Below, piece by piece: positions 33,063 to 44,031 of a stretch of DNA of 64,000 bases. The translations under genes were made by a program, and so were the position numbers. Below the pieces are notes generated by a model. The model had not been told where the DNA came from and did not search any database. It worked only from the letters and a program-made list of their open reading frames with translations. The stretch spans positions 63,037,523 through 63,101,522 of the forward strand of contig NC_077237.1 in the NCBI RefSeq assembly GCF_947179165.1, read 5' to 3'. Numbering within the stretch: position 1 is the first letter of the stretch; every line of letters starts with the position of its first letter. This DNA comes from Solanum dulcamara (taxonomy: Eukaryota; Streptophyta; Magnoliopsida; Solanales; Solanaceae).

Positions 33063-34910
33063 TATCACACCCCAAGATAGACCCTAAGAGTGACATGGTG
33101 ATCAAAAACCCGAAGGCTTCCAATCAAGTTTCTTAGAATACATTACATTCATAAGGTAAAGTAAAGCATAATAAAATGAAACGAAATGTCAATCTCAATC
33201 ATAGAAGTCTAGGAAATAAAGAAAACTCAAGTCATATGTCCAAGAATAGACTGCATCACTCTATGTCTAAACATGTCTGTACATAACTAGATGGGGGCTT
33301 AGGACAAGCTCCTAGCTCACCCTAACATAAATGATTCAAAGTGAAAATCATGGAAAGAAGGTATCATCCTTGATGAATGGAGAATCATCCAAACAACTCT
33401 AGAAATAGAAAGCTCTATCCACGAATAGGTTGTGTAGTATGATCATCCATCCCTACATTATGAGACAATGTAGGTAAAAGTATGCATTAGTACATAGAAG
33501 GTACTAAGTATGTCAGATATGTATGAACAATGAAGTAAAGAGAAAGCAATATGGACATAGGATGCATGACCAATGTAATAAAAATATAGATAAGACTTAA
33601 AACATTTGAAATCATATTGAAAGCTCGTTCTCAATGCATCATAAACAACATAGTAAAACTTACATAATTTTATTTAACTTGTGTGGGATATGACCTTTAA
33701 CCGACATCTAAGACCATGCGATCTATAAAATAAATACGATGTAACTTCCACATAAAGAAGAGAGAGTTTACTTGCCAAGGTAGACTCCGTGAGAACATCT
33801 TGAACATCATAAGCTATACATAGATCCAATAGATAGGACTTAAGGGCAACCTATTGGGGCAAAGTAGTTTGGTACTTTAAGTTTCTACTAGGCTTCCCTT
33901 AGGTAACAAACATTTGGTTACTACAAAAAATCCCACATAAAAGTCCTCTCAGTGCTTAGTCAATATTCCAATAGAATTCATTAAAACATTAATACTTTAT
34001 CAATAGCATCATCATGAAAATAGTCATAAGAGTATCTCGTTAACTTAGTTGATTCATAAGAATCCATAAAGTTGGTGAGAATTGTTCTTATCATCCTTTA
34101 GTCATGATTATGCGAAAATTTTCCTTATCAAACCATAAGAAATTCGTAAACATCATTAAATCATCATTTATAAGTTTTATCATTCATTGATAAGTTGCAA
34201 ACATCTTTCATAAAAACATTCTTTGTAAACCATTGAAATTCATAATCATAATTAATGGAAATCATCATTGAAACTAGCTTTATGCATGGGCACTATTAAA
34301 ATAACTTAAAATCATGCAATTAATATAGAATCATGCTTATAATAATCATTGAAGTCAAGTAAAAACATAATTGAAATAGCTCAATGAAATATCATCAATT
34401 TAGGTTTAGAAAACAATTAAAATTGAGGAGCTTTTTTAGGAAAACCTTGGAACTTCATAGGTGAATGCAACCCATGAATGAAATAGCACATACCTTGATG
34501 AATCTATCTAAATCTAAAATTGAAAAGGAGACGTGTTCTGGAAACCCTAGCTTTAACTTATAGGAGAAGACCTTGAAAGAAGACCCTTGAATGGCTTAGA
34601 AAATTTGGAGAATTAATTGGAAGAGTGAGAAATTTGAAGGGTTGGGGTTTTTAGAGGTTTTGAACTTTACCCCAAAAGTGTCTAGATTCATTAAATCAAA
34701 TATGAAAAAAGACAATAATACCCTTCATTAATCATAGCTGGAGGACTCTACGACTAGTCCTTATGAATCGTCAACCTTTCTATGAGTCATACAAAAGACG
34801 CGTCAACTATCCTTGAAACTTGGCTCAAGAATCCGGCCTTAGGACTTTTCTTACTAGTCCACTTTCTGATTCATCAAAGTGTCTATGAGTTGTAAGATCC
34901 ATTCGTCCTG
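33063..34910 (-). repeat. B2 5' LTR, truncated at its U3 start
   Basis: Aligned to 26247-28467 from the R/U5 end. Homology is recognisable to the CTATGAGTTGT stretch near 34890; about 200 bp of U3 start are missing. The right boundary is approximate. Confidence 0.7.
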
Positions 34911-36050
34911 CTACTCTGAAAATCCCATCAAAGACACCATATCACTAACATCAGACTCCGATGTACCGAAAGCATGACCTCGAGCCCAACATTTCAATAT
35001 ACTCAGCAAACTAGACATAAGCATAAGCCAAAAATCACAATGAGTGGCCAATCGAAACCAAACAATTCATAAGTGGCATCCTAAGTTCAAATCCCCTAGG
35101 AGAAAGTTCTAAGGATCTAAGTGATGTAAACAAGCCAAGCTAGCACCTAGACTAAGGCTACAATGAATAAAATCCCAAAATTAAATACTAACGATGATCA
35201 TCGACTTCAAAATGCTCAATAGGATATTAACACCTAAATTACCAATCTAATCACACATTATGACCCAAAATATATTAATTCCAACCAAGCCATGTCTAAT
35301 AAGAGGAAGCCATAACCTACCTAGATGAAAAAACCGCATTTGAACCGCTAAACCTAAGCTTTTCCTTTTTGGGCCCTCTAAACAATGTGACTTTATCAAA
35401 TTATCGAAGAACACATCAAAACAAAGCCAACGATACCCATATTACTATAATTAAAAATCTGACCAAAATTTAACATTGGGACCCATGCACGAATTCAAAA
35501 CACTGACTCCGCCACAAGGTCCCAAATACCTCAAGAAACTTGTGCCCTAAAAATGAGCACATTCTGAGCACCGGAAGATCTCAAAACAACCCCACCAAGG
35601 TCAGCCCTAGAATAGTCAAAAATAAAAGAAACGACGAAATTATGCGAAACTTATGTGGTTTTTAGGATGAGGAAAAGTTCTCAAAATGTACCCACAAGAA
35701 TCTCGAACACATCGGAACAAGAATCGTCAAAAAAGACCAAGAGAAGCTCTCAAAAACCCATAATTACTAAGTCCCAAAATGAGGCTTAGCTGCTGGAAAC
35801 AGACATTTTAATTCACTGAAGCCAATGATTTTACTCTTCTCGATCGCAGGACCCAGGTCCACGATTGCGATCCCCAATAAAAATGACCTTGCACCAGCTG
35901 AACTTTGGGGAAATGGAATTTCCTCCAACGGGGGTCCAAAATTCATTCGGAACCCTATAAACGTGAATGGACTATGCTACCCAACTGAAAATATTATTCC
36001 TGACTTAATGGAATCGATAAATTTTTCAACAAAGCTCATTTTGTTGAAAT

Positions 36051-36066
36051 GTTGACCAAAGTCAAC
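36051..36066. promoter_or_regulatory. Inverted W-box palindrome, F LTR (1)
   Basis: GTTGACCAAAGTCAAC: TTGAC on each strand separated by four bases. TTGAC(C/T) is the core recognised by plant WRKY factors; use here is inferred. Confidence 0.5.
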
Positions 36067-36335
36067 ACTTTCCAAAGAAAGCATTCAAAATGCACAAACA
36101 TCCTAAAACTCATTCTGATCACCTCGGGAACCAAACCAAAGGTGGTTCTAGAACAAACTCGGCGTTCTTGAGCTAACCGCACAAATTGGCTAAAACTTTA
36201 AAGCTAAAATAAAAAATCGCACAAACTCAAAATGAAGACTCCAAAACCCAAACCAACCTTCCTTCTAGACCAAAATAGACCTTCTAGAGCTGATGGAACC
36301 GCCAGAATTCTCATACAATGCTCGAATCTCTAGAT

Positions 36336-36351
36336 GTTGACTAAAGTCAAC
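36336..36351. promoter_or_regulatory. Inverted W-box palindrome, F LTR (2)
   Basis: GTTGACTAAAGTCAAC, same architecture as at 36051 and as 63570-63585 in D. Confidence 0.5.
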
Positions 36352-36559
36352 TCTTTCAAGCCTTCAACCTCAAAAATGGCCAAACTAGCACAAAACTCAA
36401 CTAGAAACCTTGGGGAGTGTGCCAGACATCCTAACATCATACAAGAGCTATAAAAAAGCTACGAAAAGGGGTAAAATGGTTAAAATTTACAAAAGAATGA
36501 ACATGACCTTAGAGGTAATTACAACATTCACTACTAAAAGGACTTTCGTCCTTGAACAT

Positions 36560-37862
36560 AAAGGAAAAATGTACCTATTGGCTTAAAAAGATGAGCATAT
36601 GATATTCGCATGTCCTGCTCGGTCTCCGAAGTAGCCTCCTCTACCAGATGATGCGTCCACTATTCTTTCACAGATGGAATCTCCTTAGACCTCAACTTCC
36701 TAACATGTTTGTCCAAAATATCCACAGGCTTCTCCTCAAAGGCTAAGGACTCATCAAACTGAACCGAATCCCACTGAAGCACGTGAGACTCATTTGGAAC
36801 ATACCGCCACAGCAATAAACATGGAACACAGGGTGAACATCTGAAAGTTCTAGGGGTAAGGAAAACTCATAAGGATCTCAAAAAGCCGATAAATCTAGGT
36901 CTAAGCTTACCCCTTCTCCCGAATCTCATCACGCCCTTCATGGATGACATTCGCGGGAATACCTGGTCTGCAACCATAAACTCTAAAGGTCGCACCCTTC
37001 GATCAGCATAAATTTTCTGCCTACTCTAGGCAGTATGGAGTCTCTCCTAGATTATATGGACTCTATTCATCAAAGCACGTAGAAAATTAATTCCCCAAAG
37101 TCTAATCTCAAAAGCATCAAACCAACCTACTGGGGAATGATATATCCTACTATACAATGCCTCAAAGGAAGCCATCTCAATGATCGAGTGGTAGCTATTA
37201 TTATATGCTAACTCTTTCAATGCCAAAGACTGATCCCACTAACCCCAAAATCAATAACATATGCTCGTAGAATTTTCTCCAAGACCTGAATAGTCTTTTC
37301 TAACTGACCATCGGTCTAGAAGTAGAAAGTTGTGCTGAGCTCATCTTGGGTACCAAACTATCTCTGTATAGACCTCCAGAAATGGAAAGTGAACTGAGTA
37401 CCATGTTCTGAAATGATAGACATTAGCACCCCATGTAATTAGACCACATCTCAGATGTAAATCTGCTCCCACTTCCACTCTAAAATGGTTGGTCGCTGGG
37501 TCAAACCACCTACCTCTAATGCTCGACTTAACCTGCTGACAGTTCAAGCACCTAGCTACAAAAGTTGCAATATCCCGCTTCATCCGACACCACTAATAAT
37601 GTTGTTGTAGGTCGCGATACGTCTTCACCACACTAGGATGAATGGTATATCTGGAATAATGAGCCTCCTCAAGGATGAGCCTGACTATATCTCCAACTCT
37701 AAGAACACAAATACGACCCTCAATCCTTAAAATACCCTCCAGATCTAGCCTCTCCAGTGAATACCTTATCACGAATCAAACTCAGCTATAGATCCTCAAA
37801 TTGCTATGCTCCAATTTGCTCCATCAAGGAACACCTAGCCTCTACACAAGCAAGTACCCTAC
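36560..37862 (-). pseudogene. F integrase with chromodomain-like tail
   Basis: Minus strand, from the D junction: the RNase H/integrase linker, an HHCC segment near 37500-37600 (MKRDIATFVARCLNCQQVK, open 37341-37583), a core near 37100-37480, then a C-terminus and chromodomain tail near 36640-36790 (ILDKHVRKLRSKEIPSVKE, EATSETEQDM). Frameshifts and stops break the core. Confidence 0.75.
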
Positions 37863-40228
37863 TGTAATAACCCTCAACGTCATTTTTGGAATTTTTATAA
37901 ATTGACCATTTTACCCATCCCTTTAGTTGCCATGAGTCATTTCTGATTGGTACCGGATGCTGATTTTTAAAAAATCCTATAAAAAGTTAAGTCTTTGGAA
38001 ATTTTGAGTTTTCATAAGCTTTAAGTATTAAAATATGATATTTGGGGTCAATCGGGGCTACGGGTCTTAGAACGGAATTCCGTTAATTCTAGCAGCTTCG
38101 AAATGTCGAGATTATCTTAAGAGACTTTACAAAATCCATTTTGAGTGATTTTTTAGGCTATATTATGGGGTTTTCATAAGGATAATCATAGTTAATTTGT
38201 TTGGGTTGAAAGGGTATTGTTTCTTCAGTATTAGCTGATATTGATGCTGTTATTTTTAGTTTTTTAGTTGGAATTTATGAGTTTTGGCTGCATGCTCGTC
38301 CCACACAGTTTCCCACCCCAAATTGTGTTATAAATCTTATTTGTGAGTTTGAGATGACGTTTAGAATCTGTTTTGGGGGTCAAATCTAAAATTCCATATG
38401 CGGGTCTCATATTTTCCATTTTAGACTCCGAAATTGGTACGTCTCCAAAAAACTATGAAATTAGTGTATAAACGACCATATCGACATCTTGATTTTGTTT
38501 TTGACAGTATGGCAGTATTCCAAGGCACTTCGCAAGGGAGAAGCTCTGGTACAGTGATTTGGAGCTCGCGTGTTTAGTCTACAGGTAGGTTATGATTTAC
38601 CTTTCTTTAGATTGAGATGAAATGTGTGAAAGCATGTTGAAATAGTTAGAATTTTAGTTGGGTAGTTTAATTGTATATATCAGGTGTTACAAATCATGTT
38701 TTAGGCTTGTTATCGGGCATTTTGGGTATTTAGAACTATGTGTATCTTATCATTATTTGTTACTATTATAATGAGAGTTGACTGAGAATGTTGTTGATAC
38801 TATGGAGTATGTTGGCCTTAGTATAGGATGTAAACTTGCTTTAGATGCTCTGGCGTCACTCCGGTGGACTTAGATCCTTGTAGAATGATGTAGCAGGCTA
38901 GTGCCTAGTAATTTGGCCTTAGCTAGGTGTTACCCTTGCTTTAAAAAATACACTTATCCATAAATCTCTATAATTGTGACTTTTATGGTACGTCGTAAAT
39001 ACTAGATTTTATGATCGTTGACTTTGGCTCCAGTTCCAGTTTTAGCGGCATATCGATTAGCTCATTTGGGAAAAGATTTTTGGTACTGTTATATTCTAGT
39101 TGGGAAGTAGATGTTTGGCATCATGGGATAAATTATTTGTGAGCATCCAGGTACCAAGTCCTGACCTCTATTTTGAATTATCGAGGAGCATTCGAGTACT
39201 CAGCCCTGGCCTCTACCGACTTGCTAGTATGGTGAGCATATGGGTACCCAATCTAGGCCTCGATTATACCGATGTATTACGACGAGCATCCGGGTACCCA
39301 GTCCCATCCTTGACCGAACTTATGTATTATGGCAAGCATCCGGGTACCTAGTCCCAGCCTTGGCCACTTTAAAAATTCGGGCGAGCATCTGGTCCCAGTC
39401 CCAACCTCGACCCCTAAGTCACCCCTATATCGATTGACTCTTGGAGATTCTGGGTTTGGAAATGATACAGTACTTCGGCTCCTGACATCGTAGATTTTTG
39501 GTTCCTAGCCTTGGTAGTAATAGCTATTCTATGTATTCGACGGGCTTATGGGGGTTCGCTCAAGTTTTTATTTAACTTATGCACGAGTGTCTCGACTGGG
39601 ATTATAGGGGACAGTTGGGTATAGTTAGTTGTAGTTCTCATAGGTAGTACTCTTTTCCCTTTTGATGCTTATGTTGACTCCTATTTAGGCTATTCCTATT
39701 TTTCATATTGTTTTGACATTTTCTGCTCATTTGGCCTATGATGCCTACTGGGTACCTATTGTTTTGGTACTCATACTACACTCTACATCTACTTTCGTGA
39801 TGCAGGAGCAAGCACCAGCTACCGTCGTTGATAGATCGAGCATATTGCAGTCAGCTTCAGAGACTAGAGTGAGCACTTGACATTTTTGGATCATTCCTAT
39901 CTTCTTCAGTATGGATGGCCCTTCATTTGCCTTTTCAGACTAGCCTGTTATTGTATATATATTTGGTCCACTTTCGGGACTTGTACTCTTCTTTTATTTT
40001 GTAGCAGCTCTGTACTTGTGACTTCCAAGTTTTGGGAGGGATCTTTAGTTGTTTATATCATGTATTGGTTTACTTTCGCTTATTCTTTCTGCCTATCTTT
40101 ATAATTCACCACTCTTGTTTAGTTTCTGCCCTCAAACCCATTACTTGAAGTTCCGGGTTGACGAGTTGGCTTACCTACTGGTGGGTTATAGTAGGTGCCA
40201 TCATGACCTATTGAATTAGGTCATGAAA
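37863..40228 (+). repeat. D 5' LTR (2366 bp)
   Basis: Starts TGTAATAACCCTCAACG and ends GGTCATGAAA before the primer site. The first 310 bp match the 3' LTR start at 62905; after that the two differ in content. A six-unit array lies at 39141-39415. Confidence 0.85.
39141..39415 (+). repeat. 45-50-bp tandem array, D 5' LTR
   Basis: Six units start at 39141, 39186, 39234, 39284, 39334 and 39383. Each begins GAGCATCCGGGTACCCAGTC or a variant; GGGTACCC is itself palindromic. The array starts 1278 bp into the LTR. Confidence 0.85.
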
Positions 40229-40231
40229 AGT

Positions 40232-40246
40232 TGGTATCAGAGCCCC
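40232..40246 (+). other. D primer binding site
   Basis: TGGTATCAGAGCCCC, perfect to the initiator Met tRNA 3' end, three bases after the LTR. Confidence 0.92.
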
Positions 40247-40436
40247 AGGTTCATTGGTCTCACTTGTACAGAGCTAATGTCTAGTAGAGTCTCGCGGATG
40301 GGTGCGGAGACGTCTATAACTTATCTTCAGAAGGCTACATGATGTCATTAGGAACATTCTCTATTTTGTATTATTTCGTAAAGTGTTGTGTCTTATTGAT
40401 TTCTTAAAATCTCATTTGTTCCACTCTTTCACGTGG

Positions 40437-41320
40437 ATGGTTCCTACGCACGATACCACCGGTAGTGATAATGTACCAAGGCCTAGTATGCCTAGAGGTC
40501 GTCCTTGTGGGACAGGTAGGGGAGAAGCACCAGCTCTAGACTTGGAGATAGAGACGGATCTGGTAGAGGAGCATTAGGATACTCCTATTCCTACTGAGCT
40601 AGAGGGACCACCACCACCAGCACAACCCCCAACTTCACCACTTATGACCCCAATACTACAGGCAGCGATTGTGCAGCTCCTCACTAATATTGGGGTTGTA
40701 CCACAGGCCTCGACCCCAATGGCGGGCATACCAGCACCGCGGGATCCGCCCATCCACCCAGCAACTGAGGTTCAGCTGCCTCCACCAGTTGTTGTACCCC
40801 TGCCAACAGTTCTGAAGGGTGTGATGTCATTATAGGATCAGAAAATGTTAGGGGTATTTCAGAGGCTATTACCCCCAATATTTTCTAGAGCCATTGGCGA
40901 GGATGCCATTGAATTCTTGACTACCTGACAAGAGCAGCTCCATTCATTGGGTCTTATGGAGTTTAGAGGCGCCAGTTCAGAGGGGCAGCCAGATAGTGTT
41001 GGCGCTCTTATTTGCAATTCAGGCCAGCAGGGTCATCACCATTGATATGGGCCTAGTTCTCAGAGGCTTACTTGACTCTATACATCCCTAGGAGTGTTAG
41101 AGAATGACTCCAGGATCAGTTTACTCGATTGCAGCAGGGCCACATGATGATTGTGGAGTACGATTCTAGATTTCATCATCTTTCCCGATATGCCATTATG
41201 ATTCTACCCATTAAGGAGGAGCGGGTACGATGTTTTATGTGTGGATTGAGGCCTTACCTGAGGTTGGGGACCGAGCACTTGGTTTTTATGGGCCGCTCAT
41301 TTCTGGATGTGGTAGATCAT
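40437..41320 (+). pseudogene. D gag, first part
   Basis: The start at ATG 40437 (MVPTHDTTGSD ... MPRGRP) lies 205 bases after the primer site. A TAG at 40575 and later frameshifts break it. A proline-rich linker (open 40644-40835) and the end of the capsid-like Retrotrans_gag region (open from 41129: MIVEYDSRFHHLSRYA, RVRCFMCGLRPYLRL) are readable. The frame is cut by E after the target site ATCAT, and the coding continues in phase at 58896. Confidence 0.82.
41316..41320. other. Target site duplication of E, left copy
   Basis: ATCAT directly precedes the E LTR end TGTCATGACC. The same five bases follow the right LTR at 58891-58895. Confidence 0.92.
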
Positions 41321-43553
41321 TGTCATGACCCAAAATGGACCCACCCTTAACCTCCTAGGTGGGAGAACCAACGATGTGAACCCCAACTTATAAAGTATAA
41401 CAATAATACGGAAGCTCAAACTTATAAAGTAAGAAATAACAATCCACAAGAGTTTACTACATAACGTTCCCCAAAATCTGAAAGTCATCACATGAAAGAT
41501 ATTTAAATTCTAAAACTAATTCTGGAAATATCAAACACCAGAATAAACAAATAACAAAATATGTCCGAAAACTAAAGACATCATGCCATAACTGAGAGAT
41601 TCCATCACGAGCTAGAAGGATAGCTCACCCTAAAATCCGATGATCTTGAGAATGACTAGAGCTGAGGTCGACTCGAAGTCTATGGAACACTCGTTGCACT
41701 CCAAAAAATAAAACAAGAAAAGATACAAGTAGGGGTCAGTACAGGACAATATGTACTGAGCAGGTATCAATGGCCAACTCAAAATAGGAATCAATATGCA
41801 ATAAATAGCAGCGAGAAATAAACCATAGAACTTAACAGGTGGCAACCAACAAGATCAAGTGACAACATAATAAACAATTTCATAACCAATCAACAACATC
41901 AAGATCACACCTGAGGGCTCAAGCCTCCATATCACACTCTTTTGGATAATGAGTTATTGGAGATTGGTTAGTATTAAGTCGTTTTAATTTGTTTTCCTTT
42001 AATATTACTGTATCGGAACATGACACCCGATCCAAATATACCGTGTCGGAACGTGACACCCAATCCAAATATACCATGTTGGAACGTGACACATAATCCA
42101 ATAATATTTTGTCAAAACGTGACACCCAATCCAAATATACCGTGTCGGCTCGTGACACCCGATCCAGATATAATAACTTTATCATTTTTTATTATTACAT
42201 TCCACTTCATTAATAATATTTCATCAAGCCTTCTATATTCAAGGCACCATTTTTGATAGGGCAAGTTCAAGATTATGAATTTTATGGCCTTGGGATTTCA
42301 GACCAATCACAACAACATATCAACCATCCAAACCACAATAATTAAATACGTAGTAAACTTCACACATATTACTCCATGAATATCAATCACTATTAAGAGT
42401 CTATCTATTATATAGAATAAAACCATAACCTACCTCAACCAAAGAACCCAAGTCAAGCAAGCTAATTCACCGGTGATTTTCCTTTCTTCGATGCTTCAAA
42501 ACGTTTCCAATCTATCAAGTGTATAATATTCATAAGTAAACGAATCTGTAGACACCAATATTATGTGTATGTTTAACCTAGACCCAACATTCACCTAATT
42601 CTATAATTATTTTCTTAATTCCAAACCTAGGATTAACTCCTAATTTCTCCTATTAATATAACTCTAATGGTATTCATATCATATAATGTACCTAATATTT
42701 AATTGCCTATATCAATATATCAAAAGTTGAATCATGATTTGATAACTATAAGAAAATCATAAATCAAAACCAAGTTTTGCAAATCCGTACCAAAACACGA
42801 AAATCAGTATTACTTAAGAATTATTTTATCCAATATGTTGCATGTCTATTCTATAATATAACATCCATTGGTCATCATAGACCAATTACTGGCCATAATT
42901 ACCTCAAAATGACCACTAGCCCTTGCTGCAGTAACCAATAGAAACAATATTTCACTTTGCAAATCCAACCTTACAACAATTGAAGTCTTAACTATTTCTA
43001 GTACACTAATATAATATTTAACCCAAAATCAACTAAAATTATTGTTCAATAATTGGCCATAGCTATTCATAAACCTATTTTCCCCAATTCCCAAGAAACT
43101 ACAACACGTGGACTTACAATTATCAATTTCCTTATATGACCACTTGAATAAAATAAAATAAAAAAATGAATTTTCCTACCTTTGCAGCAATCAGAATTCG
43201 AGGATACATGTGTAAAATTTGAAACCCAAATTGAGTATGTTTACCTGAAGGTATCGGCGCTCCCTCTTCTCTTTTCTTTTCTTTTCTAATTAATTAGGGA
43301 ACCTAATCATGAATTAACAAATAAATAAAAGCTAAATCCCACTAATATATTTTTATATGTATTGAACAAGTGGTATGGGGCATTAAATAAATTACCATTT
43401 TAGCCCATTAACTACATTATTTATCTAAAGTTACCCCTCAACTAAATAATCATAGTTATCGAATAGTCCAAAATACCCATTAAAAATTTACGGGGTGAGT
43501 CTTTTATGAAATAAAAAGTTCTAGTTCTCAAAACGACCTAGTGGGTCGTTATA
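41321..43553 (-). repeat. E 3' LTR (2233 bp)
   Basis: Very similar to 56649-58890. A long stretch (about 41400-42000) shows no difference I could find. It lacks about 13 bp present near 56670 of the other copy. Differences cluster in the tandem array at 42010-42174 and fall mostly at CG sites. Confidence 0.92.
42010..42174. repeat. 33-bp tandem array, E 3' LTR
   Basis: Five units of 33 bp begin with GTGTCGGAACGTGACAC or a variant, followed by CCGATCCAAATATACC. The core is GTGTC-N7-GACAC, intact in units 2 and 5. Confidence 0.92.
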
Positions 43554-44031
43554 ATAGATACCAATTTACCCATCGTTCGTCCCCGAACGATCAAAAGAAG
43601 AGCGAGTGTTAAAAAGGGTACCTGACTCGACGAACATTTGTGAGTATCTTCTACGCATATCCGCCTCAGTCTCTCAAATGGACTCCTCAACCGGACGATT
43701 CTTCCATTGAACCTTCAAAGACGCAATCTCCCTTGACCTCAACTTGCAGACCTCCCTATCAAGAATAGCTATAGGCTCCTCCCTATAAGACAAATTCTTA
43801 TCAAGCCAGATCGAATCCCAGCGAATAATATAGTTCCCATCACAATGATATTTCTTTAGCATAGATACATGAAACACTGGGTGCACTCCAGAGAAACCTG
43901 AAGGTAAAGCCAATTCATAGGCCATCTATCGAACACGCTTAAGAACTTCAAATGGCCCAATATACCTCGGATTAAGCTTACCTCGAATTATGAGCCTCTT
44001 TAAGAATAACCAGAATCAAATCATCATATAC
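43554..44031 (-). pseudogene. E integrase C-terminus
   Basis: Open at 43674-43925: MAYELALPSGFSGVHPVFHVSMLKKY, then REEPIAILDREVCKLRSREI and VKVQWKNRPVEES, the chromodomain-like tail of this clade. C interrupts it at 44032. On the other side of C (from 53585) I do not recognise more integrase, so the core was already missing or is beyond recognition. Confidence 0.8.
44027..44031. other. Target site duplication of C, left copy
   Basis: TATAC before the C LTR (TGTCATGACC). The right copy is at 53580-53584. Confidence 0.92.

Larger units (their letters stand above)
26247..34910 (-). mobile_element. B2: Ty3/gypsy element with truncated 5' LTR
   Basis: Complete 3' LTR (26247-28467), purine tract, decayed gag-pol, mutated primer site (33047-33058) and 5' LTR from 33063. 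The 5' LTR lacks its U3 start; recognisable homology fades near 34900. It lies against the protease of B1 on the left and against an LTR of element F on the right. Related to family C in LTR layout and protein sequence. Confidence 0.8.
34916..36523 (-). repeat. F 3' LTR, truncated
   Basis: The minus strand starts TGTAATTACCTCTAAGG. It has no open frame of interest. Two inverted W-box palindromes lie at 36051-36066 and 36336-36351, also found in the D 3' LTR. The left end fades into B2 near 34916 with no TG/CA end, so it is truncated. Confidence 0.65.
34916..37862 (-). mobile_element. F: Ty3/gypsy element, 3' LTR plus integrase, interrupted by D
   Basis: A truncated 3' LTR (to 36523) and minus-strand integrase up to 37862, where D's LTR begins. 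The remaining pol, gag and 5' LTR of F should lie right of D, beyond the window. Confidence 0.72.

Noticed and set aside
34911..34915. CTACT, identical to the five bases left of the B2 3' LTR (26242-26246), as a target duplication of B2
   Set aside because: The flanking LTR end there is not the expected LTR terminus (about 200 bp of U3 are missing), and the sequence beyond does not continue B1 protease. A five-base match within a short search is likely chance.
39877..40104. Small hydrophobic open frame near the end of the D LTR
   Set aside because: It lies within the LTR upstream of the primer site, is T-rich, and has no supporting context.
42020..42256. Repetitive protein-like frames in the E LTR arrays (also 57329-57596)
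   Set aside because: A 33-bp unit is a multiple of three, so all frames tend to stay open. They lie in LTRs and give different repeat peptides on both strands.
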